A DNA stretch of 64,000 nucleotides. Source: Sciurus carolinensis. Taxonomy: Eukaryota > Chordata > Mammalia > Rodentia > Sciuridae. The stretch covers positions 30,310,777 to 30,374,776 of the forward strand of contig NC_062227.1 in NCBI RefSeq assembly GCF_902686445.1, in the 5' to 3' direction. This document shows, piece after piece, positions 1-11,139 of the stretch (position 1 is the first letter of the stretch; the number at the start of each line of letters is the position of its first letter). Under the pieces are notes generated by a model. That model was not told where the DNA came from. It worked only from the letters and a program-made list of their open reading frames with translations, and made no database searches. The position numbers and the translations under genes are program-made.

Positions 1-1468
1 TCCACTCAGCAAATTAAATGGCTAATTAATAATGATGATGATTGGTCAGTATTATATTGTTCCACTTCAGCTCAGTTCGATAACCATTATCCCCAACATC
101 CCTGGATTCAATTCTGTAAAAATACTCCCATAGTTTTTCCAAAAATGACTAGTGTCCAGCCTCTTAAAGACTGTGTAACCATTTTTACTGATGGCTCCAA
201 AAATGGAGTAGGTGCAGTACTTATCGGTAAACAACTTCACACCATAATAGTTCCACCCAACTCTGCACAGGTTACTGAACTTGCAGCTGTAATATTAGCC
301 TTTAAATTAGCAGATAATCAGCCATTCAATCTTCTATCTGATAGCTTATATATCGTTAACGCTTTACAGGTTCTTGAAACGGTACCCCATATTTCTTCCA
401 TGTCCACGGTAGCTTCTTATTTTACTACGCTACAAAACCTTATCCTACAGCGTAAACATCTATTCTATGTAGGACATATTAGAGCTCATTCTAATTTACC
501 AGGACCTTTGGCCAATGCTAATGACTTGGTAGATATGGCCACCAAATCAATTTTTGTTTTTTCCATAGAGGAACAAGCAAAACTCTTTCATGAAAAATTT
601 CATGTAAATTCCACTACTTCGAGCAGAAAATTTCCTATATCTAAATGTATGACTCGACAAATAGTAAAAAATTGTCAACATTGTGCTCCTTTAATCCCAG
701 TACAATCCTTTGGAGTTAACCCCAGGGGACTGCTGCCTGGTCATATTTGGCAGATGGATGTAACCCATATTTCTGAATTTGGTACTGTTAAGTATGTACA
801 TGTGTCAGTAGACACTGCTTCAGGGGTCATTATGGCTTCCGCTCATTCTGGAGAAAAAGGTAAAAGATGTCATTCAACACTGCCTACAAGCATTTGCTGG
901 CTGGGGCATACCTAAAGTTATTAAAACAGATAATGGTCCTGCTTATACTTCCAAAAGCTTCCGGTTGTTTTTACAAACATTTAACATCCAATCAGTCACT
1001 GGCATCCCCTATAATCCTCAGGGACAGGGCATTGTGGAAAGAGCACATCTTACTTTAAAAAATTGTCTAAATAAACAAAAAGGGGGAATAGGAGCCTCCT
1101 ACAAGTCTCCTAAAGATAAACTTAATTTAGTTCTTTTCATTCTAAATTTCTTAACTCTGGATAGGGACGGCCATTCTGCAGCTGATCGACATTATAATCC
1201 CCATAATACTCCTCAAGTATGGGCAAAATGGAAAGATATCCTGACAGGTTGTTGGAAAGGACCGGATCCAGTCCTTCGTTGGGTCCGAGGGTCTGTTTGT
1301 ATTTTCCCACAGGATCAACAGACTCCAGTCTGGATTCCAGAAAGGCTAATCAGAGTTTTACAGCATGCAAGTGATGCTGCTCCTCCTCGCAATGGCGAGT
1401 CTGAGCCTTCCTCCAATAACAAAAACTCAGACGGAAAGGCAAACCCGGAACCTATGGGCTATTGTTAG
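1..1468 (+). pseudogene. pol: Endogenous betaretrovirus-like pol, 3' part (RT connection, RNase H, integrase), frameshifted
   Basis: The reading frame is open from base 1, so the gene enters from the left and only its 3' part lies here. Counting from the Met codon at 145, an RNase H domain shows its acidic set: D16 in FTDGS, E45 in TELAAV, D66 in LLSDS and D130 at the end of NANDLVD. An integrase follows with an HHCC zinc site (H149, H153, C177, C180) and the first catalytic Asp, D205, in IWQMDVTHI. The frame then shifts near the A-run at about 852-856. The second catalytic Asp (codon 929-931, TDNGPAY) and the Glu (codon 1037-1039, GIVERAH) lie in the other frame, which runs to a stop at 1466-1468. 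The RNase H wording (LPGPL) and the env overlap resemble class II (beta/type D) retroviruses. RNase H removes template RNA and integrase inserts provirus DNA, but this copy cannot make an intact protein. Gag, protease and most of RT must lie upstream of the window. Confidence 0.9.
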
Positions 1469-2423
1469 CCTGGCCATATTTTTCACTTCTAACTAACACA
1501 TTTCTTATCCTTCCTTTTCTTGCTTTTCACCAATTCCTCTACAAGCCTGTCAATTCTACTGATGATTTTTCAGGTCGTGCTGCTTTTGGAGACAAGGATA
1601 TTTCTAGCCTTTCTTTGCTTTAACAGGAGGAATTTCTGCACTTTGCCGTTGGAATCATACTACAAATCAGACCCAGAGTAGAGCAACTCGTTCTGCTGAC
1701 CCTAGCTGTAATATTGCTTTTCCTCCCACGTCAGCTTATGTGTTTCCTCTTTTTTATGTTTCTACCAACTAACATTTCTAATAACACCTCTTAACTGTTC
1801 ACTAACTGTGTGCTATCTCTAACAATACTGGAATGGTTCTTTTGCCACCTGTGCAATTTGCACATTTCTATCTTCCTACCAGTCCTAGTTTCTGTTGCAG
1901 ATATAGAATTGCCAGTGCTATTATCAAGAAACAGAAGAGGCTTTGACATTGCAACAGCCGTGATCATTGCCACCACAGTCCTTGCAGTAACAGCATTGAC
2001 ACAACCATAACAACGATCACTTGGTCGAAGATACAGCTGCAGCCTTACAGACCATAGAGACTCTATCAGAGAATGGACTCATTATAAGAACAAGTGGATA
2101 CCTTGCAAGAACTTTTGGGACTGGGATGCGTTTATTCCCTGAGAGCTGTTTTGTGTTGCCCATATTGTAACTCCATTGGGATGTATATTGTTTCTGTATT
2201 TAATATGGCTATATGGTTTTTCTCCTGTTTATAGATTTGTCAAACAGCGGGCAAGCTTAGAAGCTATGGTGGTATTCCTCTGCCTTGGCCTCCTTCTCTT
2301 CATTCGTTTTGGCATGCATCTACGAGCTAGCCAATAGAGAGATCAAATTATCTTTCATCAGGCCATGACCGCCCTAAAGGCCGACAGCCCCCCATTAGTA
2401 TGGCTCTTGATGCTGGACCGGTA
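1365..2423 (+). pseudogene. env: Endogenous retrovirus env relic
   Basis: An ATG at 1365 opens a frame that overlaps the end of pol by about 100 bases, the usual class II retroviral arrangement. It starts with a leucine-rich leader-like stretch (VMLLLLAMAS) but stops at 1494-1496. The surface-subunit region is much shorter than normal and full of stops. At about 1932-2010 a basic RNRR stretch is followed by a hydrophobic segment (IATAVIIATTVLAVTAL), as expected for the subunit cleavage site and fusion peptide of the transmembrane subunit. Hydrophobic remnants near 2190-2330 would be the membrane anchor. A final in-frame tail (FHQAMTALKAD) reaches a stop at 2421-2423. The glycoprotein is destroyed by stops, frame changes and loss of surface-subunit sequence. 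The transmembrane assignment rests on layout and hydrophobicity, not on a database match. Confidence 0.75.
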
Positions 2424-2556
2424 GTCAAAGACGGGTAATGAAGGAGGTGGCTGTGTACCAACCTAAGACAGGAGCTGCAGCATGCTCTGCAGGCTCTGAT
2501 GACGGGTAAGGACATATGCTGACCACTCAGCCTAAGACAGACACGGTCCCGAGCCT
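2424..2556 (+). promoter_or_regulatory. Constitutive transport element (CTE)-like RNA element of the retrovirus
   Basis: Between the env stop and the polypurine tract there are two copies of each of two motifs, in alternating order: GACGGGTAA at 2430-2438 and 2501-2509, and CCTAAGACAG at 2462-2471 and 2531-2540. The centre holds a self-complementary stem (CTGCAG at 2475-2480 pairing with 2487-2492, extended by GAG/CTC). In type D simian retroviruses the CTE sits at this place, has the same two motifs twice in internal loops of a long hairpin, and binds the mRNA exporter NXF1/TAP to carry unspliced RNA out of the nucleus. Motifs, order, spacing of about 70 bases and location all agree, so I infer a homologous export element. 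I have not folded it, and activity is not shown. Confidence 0.82.
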
Positions 2557-2565
2557 TAGTTTAAT

Positions 2566-2580
2566 AGTAAAGAAGGGGGA
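2566..2580 (+). promoter_or_regulatory. Polypurine tract of the provirus
   Basis: A nearly all-purine run (aaagaaggggga at its end) lies two bases before the TG that opens the LTR. This is the position of the plus-strand DNA primer in retroviral reverse transcription. Confidence 0.8.
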
Positions 2581-2780
2581 TATGTCGGGGTTTCTGAGAC
2601 CCCCAGCCTTAGGCATGGTCGGGATGGCGCCTGACGCTGAGCCAAAAGCGGCCAGCTATACAGTAAACAACCAGCGAATTCCAATGATTGGCTAGTTAAC
2701 GATGTGACTAGAGCATGCCCCCCTCGTGTACCCATCCTATGCTTGCAGCTGTCCGCGTTTATCTCGTGTACTCTCCCCTG

Positions 2781-2800
2781 ATTGGTTGAAGTGTATATAA
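2781..2800 (+). promoter_or_regulatory. LTR core promoter (CCAAT box and TATA box)
   Basis: attgg at 2781-2785 is a reversed CCAAT box and tatataa at 2794-2800 a TATA box. They lie about 215 bases before the LTR polyadenylation signal, the standard U3 arrangement. Confidence 0.7.
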
Positions 2801-2807
2801 GCCTGGT

Positions 2808-3000
2808 GGGTGGGAGAGTAGGGAGAAGCTGAGGAAGAGGCAGAAGCGGCGGGGGCTGAAGAAGAGGAAGAAGCGGAAGAAGCGGTGAAGGCGGAGGTTG
2901 AAGCCAAGCTGGAAGCTGGGAGTACGCGGGAGCTGGAAGAAGCTGGGAGAAGGGAAGCTGGGAGTGCGCAGAAGCTAGGAGTAAGAGAAGCGTAGGAGAG
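2808..3000 (+). repeat. Purine-rich imperfect repeat in LTR R region
   Basis: About 190 bases are dominated by variants of gaagctggga and gaagaagcgg. The tract lies between the TATA box and AATAAA, so it would be transcribed at the start of the viral RNA. On the minus strand it makes a spurious Ser/Ala/Pro-rich open frame. Confidence 0.75.
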
Positions 3001-3011
3001 GGACTGTGCAC

Positions 3012-3017
3012 AATAAA
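3012..3017 (+). terminator. LTR polyadenylation signal
   Basis: AATAAA about 210 bases after the TATA box, in the normal place for the R region. RNA cleavage would be expected about 10-20 bases further on. Confidence 0.7.
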
Positions 3018-3075
3018 CTTCCAAAGCTTCAGACATTTGTCGTGTCTCTCTCTGCGGCCAGAGGGGACGCGATAG

Positions 3076-5600
3076 TTTTCCAAAGTACTACTCACTGCTC
3101 TTTGAAAGACCCCCTCCCCCAGTGCTTTTTCATTCTTTTTCAGTTCATTTCTTCTGAACAGTAAACAAGTTTAGCAAAATTGCCTGATAATGAGATATAG
3201 TCATCATCCCAAGCCTGTTTCATCTTAAACATATGGCAAAATGAGCCTCCTTTGATACTTCCGTATAGTTTTTCTAGCAATAATCATGTGATTCTTGCAT
3301 GTAGAAATCTCAGGTTACTTAAATAATTTTAGCCTCTTAGAGTCACAACTGTTAGCCAAGGGAAGAAAAGGTCAATGAAATAGTAAAACAGGTAGAATAC
3401 ATTAAATTCTCAAATCCTCAATATCAGCAAATATACATCTATTATTATTCTGTTTTCCACTTCCTGGTACAGAAATTGTTCTCCTAATGTACCAATCAGT
3501 AACAGAACCTTTTGTTTATATGGTTGATTGGAGTTGAAATTAGACCAATGTCAAGTCAACCAAAATTTCAACAAGGTCACTAGTCTGAAGTCTTCATGAC
3601 CACTTATTAAGCCATTGGTCATTGCCAAATTACTAGTTTGGATCCCCCAAATTCTCAAAAGGAGAATATAATTATCTATTCTTTGCATTTAGTGGGTTTG
3701 GATCAGGTGTCCAAGTTGGTCCATTATTGAGTTGAACATTGAAAGGAGCCATAAGTCACTAAAAGGTAAGATTTTAGAACGTCAGAACTACAATCCAAAA
3801 ACTGAATGAATAAACAAAATTGAAAAATACATATTATATATTTTGTATCCGGCAAGGATAAGGACAACCCCCACAATAAACCCAGAAGAGTGGGTCTAAA
3901 GCTCTGCGAGTAAAAACTTGACCCAAAAGGATACACAGAGAGAATATTAGAATCTCTCAATCTGCCTAGCAACAAGAAGCACAATTCTCTAGAGAATAGC
4001 AGCCAGTGTTTCAGAAGAAATAGATCAAGACATCGTGGAATGGATCCAGAAATCAGGATAAAGGAGGCCCCCAGAGAACTGAGCCAACAAAACAACATGT
4101 GCTCCATTAAGGATGTCTGACTACTTCTGGCCAGTGGAGCCATGCCAGATTTCTATGTGGTCTGAAAAGCTCACAGTATAAGCAAAAGACATGTAGATAG
4201 CTTTGTCTGCATCAGAAACCTTCATTTTAATCCTTCATGAAATGTGTGAATCACAAATTCTCATACAAACCCTTTTGCTACAAGGTATTACCTTATACTT
4301 AAGGTACATAATATAATTAAATTTAAGTGAACCTGATCAATGATATCCTTTATATATGGGTGTGCATGTAAAAACTGAATAATCTGCATTGGCTCTACCT
4401 CTTCTTCCATCTCCTGGTTGGAAAAAATATAGAAGAGTCATTCAAGAGTATGTTTGCTCACTCTTCCTAGTAACTAAAAAATACTTATTTCTTCTAGTAA
4501 TTTTTTCAACTTAGATCAGAACAGGAATCATTGCTTAATGCTAAATATACAATATATTTCTATGAAATAAAACATGATGTATGAGTTCAAATACAGGTTG
4601 TTGTTGTTGTTGTTATTGTTTTTGTCTTGTTTTTGTTTTGCTCCATTGTACATTACATTGTTAAAAAAGACAAAAAGAAAAAAATTTTTTTAAATAACCA
4701 TGTCTAGTGTAATAATGAATACATCATTTTTAAATCTCAGTTGTTGTTACTGAGAAGCCATTGACTATCTGTATCTATAATTTATGTATACATGTAAAGC
4801 AGACCATTTACATGAATTGTTTAAATATTTTCAAATGAGTAACTCCCTAACACCTTTATCCTAGCACATGCCTCCTCTTGCTTGTTTGATTAACAAGCAC
4901 ACTTTATAGAATGCCTTTCTGCACATGCATAGCTAAGGGATGAGAGACATGGGCAGGAAGAAGGCAGGGAGGATATTACTAATACAACTTGAATATATAA
5001 ATACATTAATCACACAGACCATGCTGCATTTTTCAGGAGGTGACATTACACTATGAGATCATCAGTTCAGCCCTTGGCTCCTGCTCCTGTCAACTGAACA
5101 CATAATTATTAAGGTCATGCTCTACACCTAGCAGTGTGGTGAGCTGCTCAGTGGAGGCCAGGAAGGAAGAGCGAGACCACTCCTTAGGTGGGATGATCAG
5201 AGGTACATATGAAAAACAACTGAAAACACAACCCACAAATGATGTGCTCTTCCTCCCTCTGGCCAAGGAAGTTTTAGGGAGGGTTCATTTTCTCTCATTA
5301 CTGCTACACAAAGGCATTTAAGAGAATTAGGATATTAAGTCAGTTGTTTTTGGAATAGATCTAGGAAAAGACTTAATGGGAAAGGAGAGGAAGAGGGTAA
5401 AACAATTGATGAAGGAGAAAGTATGAAGTTGTGTACAAATGTCATTTTCGATGTCATCACCTTTCCACATTAGCAAGGAAAATCAAGTCAGCTTTCTTGG
5501 GCACTGTAACATATTAAAATACTATGTGAAATATGGTCATTCGAAAGTCACTTTTCAAAATCCTAGTCTTCTTGAGAATCAGACAAACAGAATTATAGAG
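3076..5600. other. No gene recognised; AT-rich DNA
   Basis: No convincing coding region, RNA gene or recognisable repeat, apart from a short (TTG)n tract at about 4598-4640. The longest open frames are short, have no recognisable domains and look like chance. Confidence 0.5.
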
Positions 5601-5609
5601 AGTAAAATA

Positions 5610-5840
5610 AAAGCACATGGTATTTGGTATGAGGCAAACCTCAGTTTGCATACTACTTCTCTGAATCCCTTATTTACAACTTGTGTGATCAAAAGGAGGT
5701 AGTTTAATTCCTCACTCAATTTTCCTTCTCTGTCAAACAAGAATAACTATAGCTAGTTTGAAGGAAATAATGAAGATTAAAATAAATGATTCTACCTAGT
5801 ACAGAGCCATGCATATAGCAATTACCTATTAAATGCCAGT
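5610..5840 (+). repeat. MIR SINE relic
   Basis: The order of blocks matches MIR in the sense direction: a tctctgaatccctt-like part, then ctcaattttccttctctgtcaaacaag, gaaggaaataatgaagattaaaataaatg and a tail with ctagtacagagccatgcatatagcaattacctattaaatg, which parallels the MIR 'cacatagtaggcgctcaataaatg' end. It is highly diverged. Confidence 0.6.
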
Positions 5841-6544
5841 TTCCTTCCTTCTAAGCACAGAGGTAAGAAAATATATAATATAAAGCTTACAGTTAAGCAT
5901 ATTAAAAAGACAATTACTCATCCAAAAATAAAATTTTTGTTTCATGTAAAGTTAAAGGAGAACACAACTGCACTTATTTTAAGTGTAGGTATTTGAATTT
6001 CGTAAAACCTTCAAGAGTGCTCCCTCACTGTAGACTCATAGTACTTAGCATAGAGCAGTTAAATACTTATTATTTCTCTTTTTGTAATTAGTTAGTGCAT
6101 GTCTCTCTTCCATCCTATGGTGAGTTTAACATCTGGATCTTCCACATAACCTCACGTCATTCAGTGACTGCATGTGAGAGCGACAAGCAAAGACAAGGTG
6201 ACAACCAGCCCTGTGTGAATAAGATGCATCATATAGCACCAGTGCCCAAAAAGCATACTTAACCTACAAAATAAAATACAACCTAAATTAAAATAAAGAC
6301 ATTCCAATACTGAGGAAAATCCTTGTACTAAAATATTAAGTAGGGGATAAAAAGAGTACACTTTGTACATGGAATGATAATTATGCTGAATGTTTAAACT
6401 ATGTACCAAAAAAAAAGAAGAATATACAATAAACATCAGTGGCCAAGATCAATAATTGCCTCTTTAAGGACATTTCAATGCTCATTTTATTTGATCTCCT
6501 TCCCAATTTGACATTGAAGGCTTTTATTCCTTGTACATTTTCCC

Positions 6545-6690
6545 TGAGCAGTCTTCTTTATTCAATTACTCAATCGGCATATATTACTGAAGTGCTTCCC
6601 CTGTGTCAAGAATCCTTCTAGACACTGGATACAGAGAAGGGATAGTCCTTGCCTTTGATTATCATCCAAAAAATACTGATGTTTATGGAG
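6545..6690 (-). repeat. L2 LINE 3' end, antisense
   Basis: The run attactgaagtgcttcccc ... gtcaagaatccttctagaca ... gggatagtccttgcctttg matches the reverse complement of the L2 3' end (feeding-type motif 'tattgagcacctactatgtgccaggcactgt ... ggatacag'). Confidence 0.55.
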
Positions 6691-7089
6691 AATTCAAGGT
6701 TCAACAAGGTTCAGCTCCGTGTGCAAAGAAAGCACCTGATTCGTTCAAGGATGAGAGAAGACCACCTGAAGGAAGTGAAACACAAAGTATAAGAGGAAAT
6801 TAGCACTGAGAAGAGGGGATGAGGAAGAAATCCAGGGAGAAAAAAAAATATTTCACTGGTTTCAGCTGCTATGGACTAATGTCTCAGGTTTGTATTGTTT
6901 ACAAACAAGTTCAACCACTTTATAGTCAACCTATCCAAACTGAGGTCCTTTGTCTCTATTTCCACCTACTACTTTCAAAAAAAAAAACAAGTGACATTCC
7001 ATATTTCCAATCCTTTCCAGCACAAAAACAGAAAACAGTACAATATTCTGTATTTCTCTCCCTCCTTGTCCACATTACATAGGTCACTA

Positions 7090-7900
7090 AAGATTATTCC
7101 AACACTTAATCTTTCAAAACTCCATCCTGCTCATCTCCACACTCACAGATCTTACATCCTCATCATTCTTGAAAGGACTATCAAAATAATTTCCCTAACA
7201 CCCTTAATCAGTTTCCCTGCTTCCAATCTCACTTCAACTCCCAATCCATTTCTTACACTTAATGCAGGGTTATTTCAAAAATGCAAATCTAATCGCATTC
7301 CTCTCCCTGACTCTCAGATGAAGGGCTACGGCACAGTTTCGACATCTCCCATCAGCTGGCATCTGCCCACTTCTGCAAGTTAATCTGTCCCCTGCTATCC
7401 TCTCCATACTTGGGGGTGGGTCCTAATGCAGTGAATGAACCACAGTTATGAAATGCTCCTTGGGCTGCAGTATACTGGCTGCCCCTCGACTTTTCATCCA
7501 GCAAAATCTTTCTCCTCCTTCAAAAATTAAGTCAACATCGCCTCTTGTATAAATTGTTTTCTGACCCTCCAAGGTTGAATTTAGTGCTACTTCCTCCTGA
7601 ATATTTTCTATTTTCTATTTTTCTGTATCTTCTGTTTTCTTCCACCGTGTTTTCTGTTTTCTTCCTTCATTAAACAATCATTTCCTCTATCCACATAAGA
7701 TGCACAACAATCCTTACCCCAATTGTTTTATCCGGTTTATTCCTCCTCAACCTCCAGATCCTTCCAATCATCACTTCCTAAGAAAACTTCTGACACTCTG
7801 ACTAAATCAGGCCTTTTATTTAATAAACTATCTAGAATGATTGTTTTATTTCTTCCTGGAACTTTTCTTCTTTGCAATTATATATTCATTACAGTGATTT
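7090..7900 (+). repeat. L2 LINE relic, sense
   Basis: Pyrimidine-rich sequence with L2-like blocks in order: tttcaaaaatgcaaatctaatcgcattcctctccctgactctcagatgaagg, later aagtcaacatcgcctcttgtataaattg, and a 3' part with ctagaatgattgttttatttc. It is heavily decayed and all its open frames are fortuitous. Confidence 0.55.
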
Positions 7901-7944
7901 CTTTATGAATATTCCTTTCCCATTAGGCTATTAGATAGCGATAA

Positions 7945-8155
7945 GCCTCAGATCTCTCTCTGTTCACCATTGCATGAATTTTTAATCCTCACAACTCCAA
8001 GTTGTTGTTGTTGTTGTTCCCATCTTTATGGGAAGAGAAAGTGAGGTTTCAAGAGGTCATGTAACTTCCCCAAAGTCAAACAGATATTATGTGGCATCAG
8101 GCTTTAACCTCAGGTTGTCTGGCTTTAAAGTACAAGCTTTAAAGATCACCATTAT
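7945..8155 (-). repeat. MIR SINE relic, antisense
   Basis: gggaagagaaagtgaggtttcaagaggtcatgtaacttccccaaagtcaaacag with the downstream ggtctgtctggcttt-like block is the reverse complement of the MIR core. A (GTT)n stretch lies at about 8002-8018. Confidence 0.65.
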
Positions 8156-8348
8156 ATAATTTATTCAAGTTGTCGAATTAATCATTCAATAAATTATCTT
8201 CTCATCAATTGTATTTAATTCATGAGTATATATGAATTAAATCTGCTTTATGTTTTTATATTTTCCAAAATTTTTATGATAATTCATCAATTTATGACCC
8301 AAAAAATAAATTGCATCCTAAAAGAATGTTTTAGCACAACTAGATTTT

Positions 8349-9833
8349 AGGGGTTTTTTATTTTATTTTTGAATATTTTTATTTGTTCTTTTTTAGATAT
8401 ACTTTAACAATAGAGTGTATGTTGACATATATATGGAGTATAACTTATTCTAATTAGGATCCCATTCTGTGGTTGTACATGATGTGGATTTTCACTGACA
8501 GTATATTCATATATGAACATAGTAAAGTTATGTCCAATTCATTCTGTCTTACTTATTCCCATCCCTCTTCATTCCTCTTGGCTTAATCCACTGAACTTCT
8601 ATTCTCTTCCACTCCATTGTATACTAGCATCTACCTATCAGAGAGAACATTCAGCCTTTATTTGTGGGGGACTGGACTATTTCACTTAGCATGAAAGTCT
8701 CCAGATTCATTCATTTACTGGCAAATATCATACAGGCATTTGTTTTTATGACTGGGTAATATTCCATTGTGAATATATGTATGTCACATTTTCTTTATCC
8801 ATTCATCTGTTGATGGGTATCTAGGCAGATTCTATAGCTTAGCTATTGTGTATTGTGCTGCTATAAACATTGATGAGGCTGCATCACTGTAGTATGCTGA
8901 TTTTAACTTCTTCAGATATATACCGAGGAGTGGGATAACTGGGTCAAATGGTGATTCCATTCCAAGTTTTCTGAGGGATCTCCATACTGCTTTCCAGAGT
9001 GATTGCACCAATTTGCAGTCCTACCAACAATGTATGAGTGTTCCTTTTTCCCCACATCCTCACCAACATTTATTGTTACTTGTATTCTTGATAATTGCCA
9101 TTCTTACCAGAGTAAGATGGAATCTCAGTATAGTTTTAATTTGCATTTCTCTAATTGCTAGAGATGTTGAACATCTTTTATATATTTGTTGACTGATCAT
9201 ATTACTTATTCTGTGAAGTGCCTGTTCAATTCCATAGCCCCTTCACTGATTGGGTTATGTATTTTTGGTGTTAAGTTTTTTGAGTTCTTTATATATATCC
9301 TGGAGATTAATGCTCTATCTGTAGTGCAGGTGGCAATGATTTTCTCCCATTCTGTAGGCTCTCTCTTCACATTATTGTTTCCTTTGCTGTGAAGAAGCTT
9401 TTTAGTTGATACCATCCCACCGACTTATTTTACTTCTTACATGTTGGGAGTCTTATTGAGGAAGTCAGTTTCTAAGCCAACATGATGGAAAATTGGGCCT
9501 ACATTTTCTTGTAGTAGGCACAGGATTCTAATCTAATGCCTAGGTCCTTGATCCACTCAGAGTTGAGTTTTTTGCAGGATGAGAGAAAGGGGTTAAATTT
9601 TATTCTGCTACATATAGATTTCCAGTTTTCCAAGCACCATTTGTTGAAGAGCCTATCTTTTCTCCAATCTATGTTTTTGGTACCTTTTCTAGTATAAAAT
9701 CACTGTATTTATGTGGGTTTGTCTCTGTGTCTTCTGTTATGTTCCATTGGTCTTCATGTCTGTTTTGGTGCCAATACCATACTATTTTTGTTACTAAAGC
9801 TTTGTAATATAATTTGAGATCTGATATTATAGA
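8349..9833 (-). mobile_element. 5'-truncated L1 (ORF2 C-terminal part and 3' UTR), antisense
   Basis: Read on the minus strand this gives decayed L1 ORF2 from the middle of the reverse-transcriptase/C-terminal region through the 3' UTR. The left end is the T-rich 3' tail. The copy is flanked by near-perfect 13-base target-site duplications, acaactagatttt at 8336-8348 and acaactaaatttt at 9834-9846 (one transition), which fix both ends. Its 3' UTR (gatatactttaacaatagag, agtataacttattctaattagg) matches the copies at 23264 and 55282 in this window. It has no intact reading frame. Confidence 0.88.
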
Positions 9834-9869
9834 ACAACTAAATTTTTTATAAATACTTTGAGGTGTACT

Positions 9870-10605
9870 TTGGTAGAAACCAAAGATGTTCAAATAACAG
9901 AGACAAACTTCAAAGAATATTCCCCAAAACCAAAAAGCAAAAAATAATAAGTGTTGATAAGGATGTTGAGAAGCTAAAACCTTTCTGCATGGCTAACAGA
10001 AATGGTAAGTGGTGCAGCTACTGTGGAAAATGCTATATCAGTTCCTCAAAAGAGTACCATACAATCCACCAATTTTGTTTCTGGAAATATACCCCCAAGA
10101 ACTGGAAGCAAGGTCTTGAACAGATATGTGCACACCAATGTTCATGACATTATTCCAATAGCCAGAACATAATTGGTCCATCAATAGATGAAGTGAAAAA
10201 CAAAATGTGGTATATAGACATAATGGAATATTATTCAGCTTTAAGAGGGAATAAAATTCTAATACATACTAGAGTATGAATGAGCCCAGAGGTTATAATG
10301 CTAAACAAAATAAACCAGATGTAAGAGAAATATTATGCAAGTCTATTTATATAGGCTACCTAGAAAGGACTAATTCAGAGGGACAGAAAGTAGACTGGTG
10401 GTTACTAGGAGTGGGAAAGAGGGAGAAAGTGGAGTTATCATTTGATGGGTATAGTGTTTCAGTTTTGGAAGATCAAGATGCTCTGAAGATGTGTGGTTGT
10501 GATGTTTCACAACAGTGGGAAGGTACTTAATGCAGTGTGAACTGTACACTTAAGAGGCTAAATATTAAATTTTATGAATATTTCACCACAATTTTCAAAA
10601 GAAAG
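9870..10605 (+). repeat. Old L1M LINE 3' part, sense
   Basis: Typical L1 ORF2 end and 3' UTR wording: ggaatattattcagctttaagagggaataaa, agactggtggttactaggagtgggaaag, gtgtttcagttttggaagatcaagatg, ending gaactgtacacttaagaggctaaat. It is decayed, with stops throughout. Confidence 0.75.
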
Positions 10606-10649
10606 AATAGAAAGTTAGCACAGCAATACTTCTAAGAGGAGAACAAAGA

Positions 10650-11135
10650 GAAAGATGTATTGTTGGAGACCTGGGAAATTTTTTCTATGGGAAAAAATAA
10701 ACTTCGAAGGCAAGAGCATGAAGCCAGCAGTGTCCAGGCTTCCCATACCCACAGCACCACCTCTCCGTGTTAAAGGCTGCCATCTAGGAACACCTGTGTC
10801 TTCTTGTCTGAGTGTTTTTTCTAGCTTCACCTTGGCAAGGACTAGCTGGAGGAAAGTTAATGCCCCAGGAAGAAGTAGCCCTGGGCCGTGTTTGGAAGGG
10901 GATGAACACCTCAGCCCCTTGCACCCTGTAAGGATAACTCTGAGGCACAATCTACGTGGTGCCCAGAGCTCTCCTGAGGGACTGCCATTGTACCCTGAAG
11001 TAATTTGTATGACAACACACTATTTGCTTCCTTCCATTCTCTCTCTCCCCTTCTTTTTCTCTGGAATCATCTCCCAAATTGCTTGTACTCGATTTCTTGC
11101 CTTCGGGTCTCTTTCTGCCTGATTCCAATCAAAGG
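10650..11135 (+). repeat. Probable old LTR (ERVL/MLT2-like)
   Basis: The 3' part reads attctctctctccccttc ... ctctggaatcatctcccaaattgcttgtactcgatttcttgcc ttcgggtctctttctgcctgatt, resembling the end of ancient ERVL-type LTRs ('cttgtactcaaatccttgtctcagggtctgcttc'). The upstream sequence is less AT-rich than its surroundings. Family assignment is uncertain, and the open frames across it are not gene-like. Confidence 0.4.
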
Positions 11136-11139
11136 TACA

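Larger units (their letters stand above)
2583..3070 (+). mobile_element. 3' LTR of the class II endogenous retrovirus
   Basis: The LTR opens with tgtcggggtttctgag directly after the polypurine tract. U3 carries an inverted CCAAT box and a TATA box, R a long purine-rich tract and an AATAAA signal at 3012-3017, followed by a short U5 (tctctctctgcgg). No clear terminal CA was found, so the right edge is uncertain by about 15 bases (3060-3075). The matching left LTR is outside the window, so the target-site duplication cannot be read. Confidence 0.8.

Noticed and set aside
2556..3095. Ser/Leu/Pro-rich minus-strand reading frames of 179 and 99 codons
   Set aside because: They are the reverse strand of the purine-rich LTR repeat; low complexity, no domain.
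10615..11122. Overlapping open frames of 155 and 111 codons on opposite strands
   Set aside because: No recognisable domain, and the region looks like an old LTR; open frames of this size arise by chance in less AT-rich sequence.
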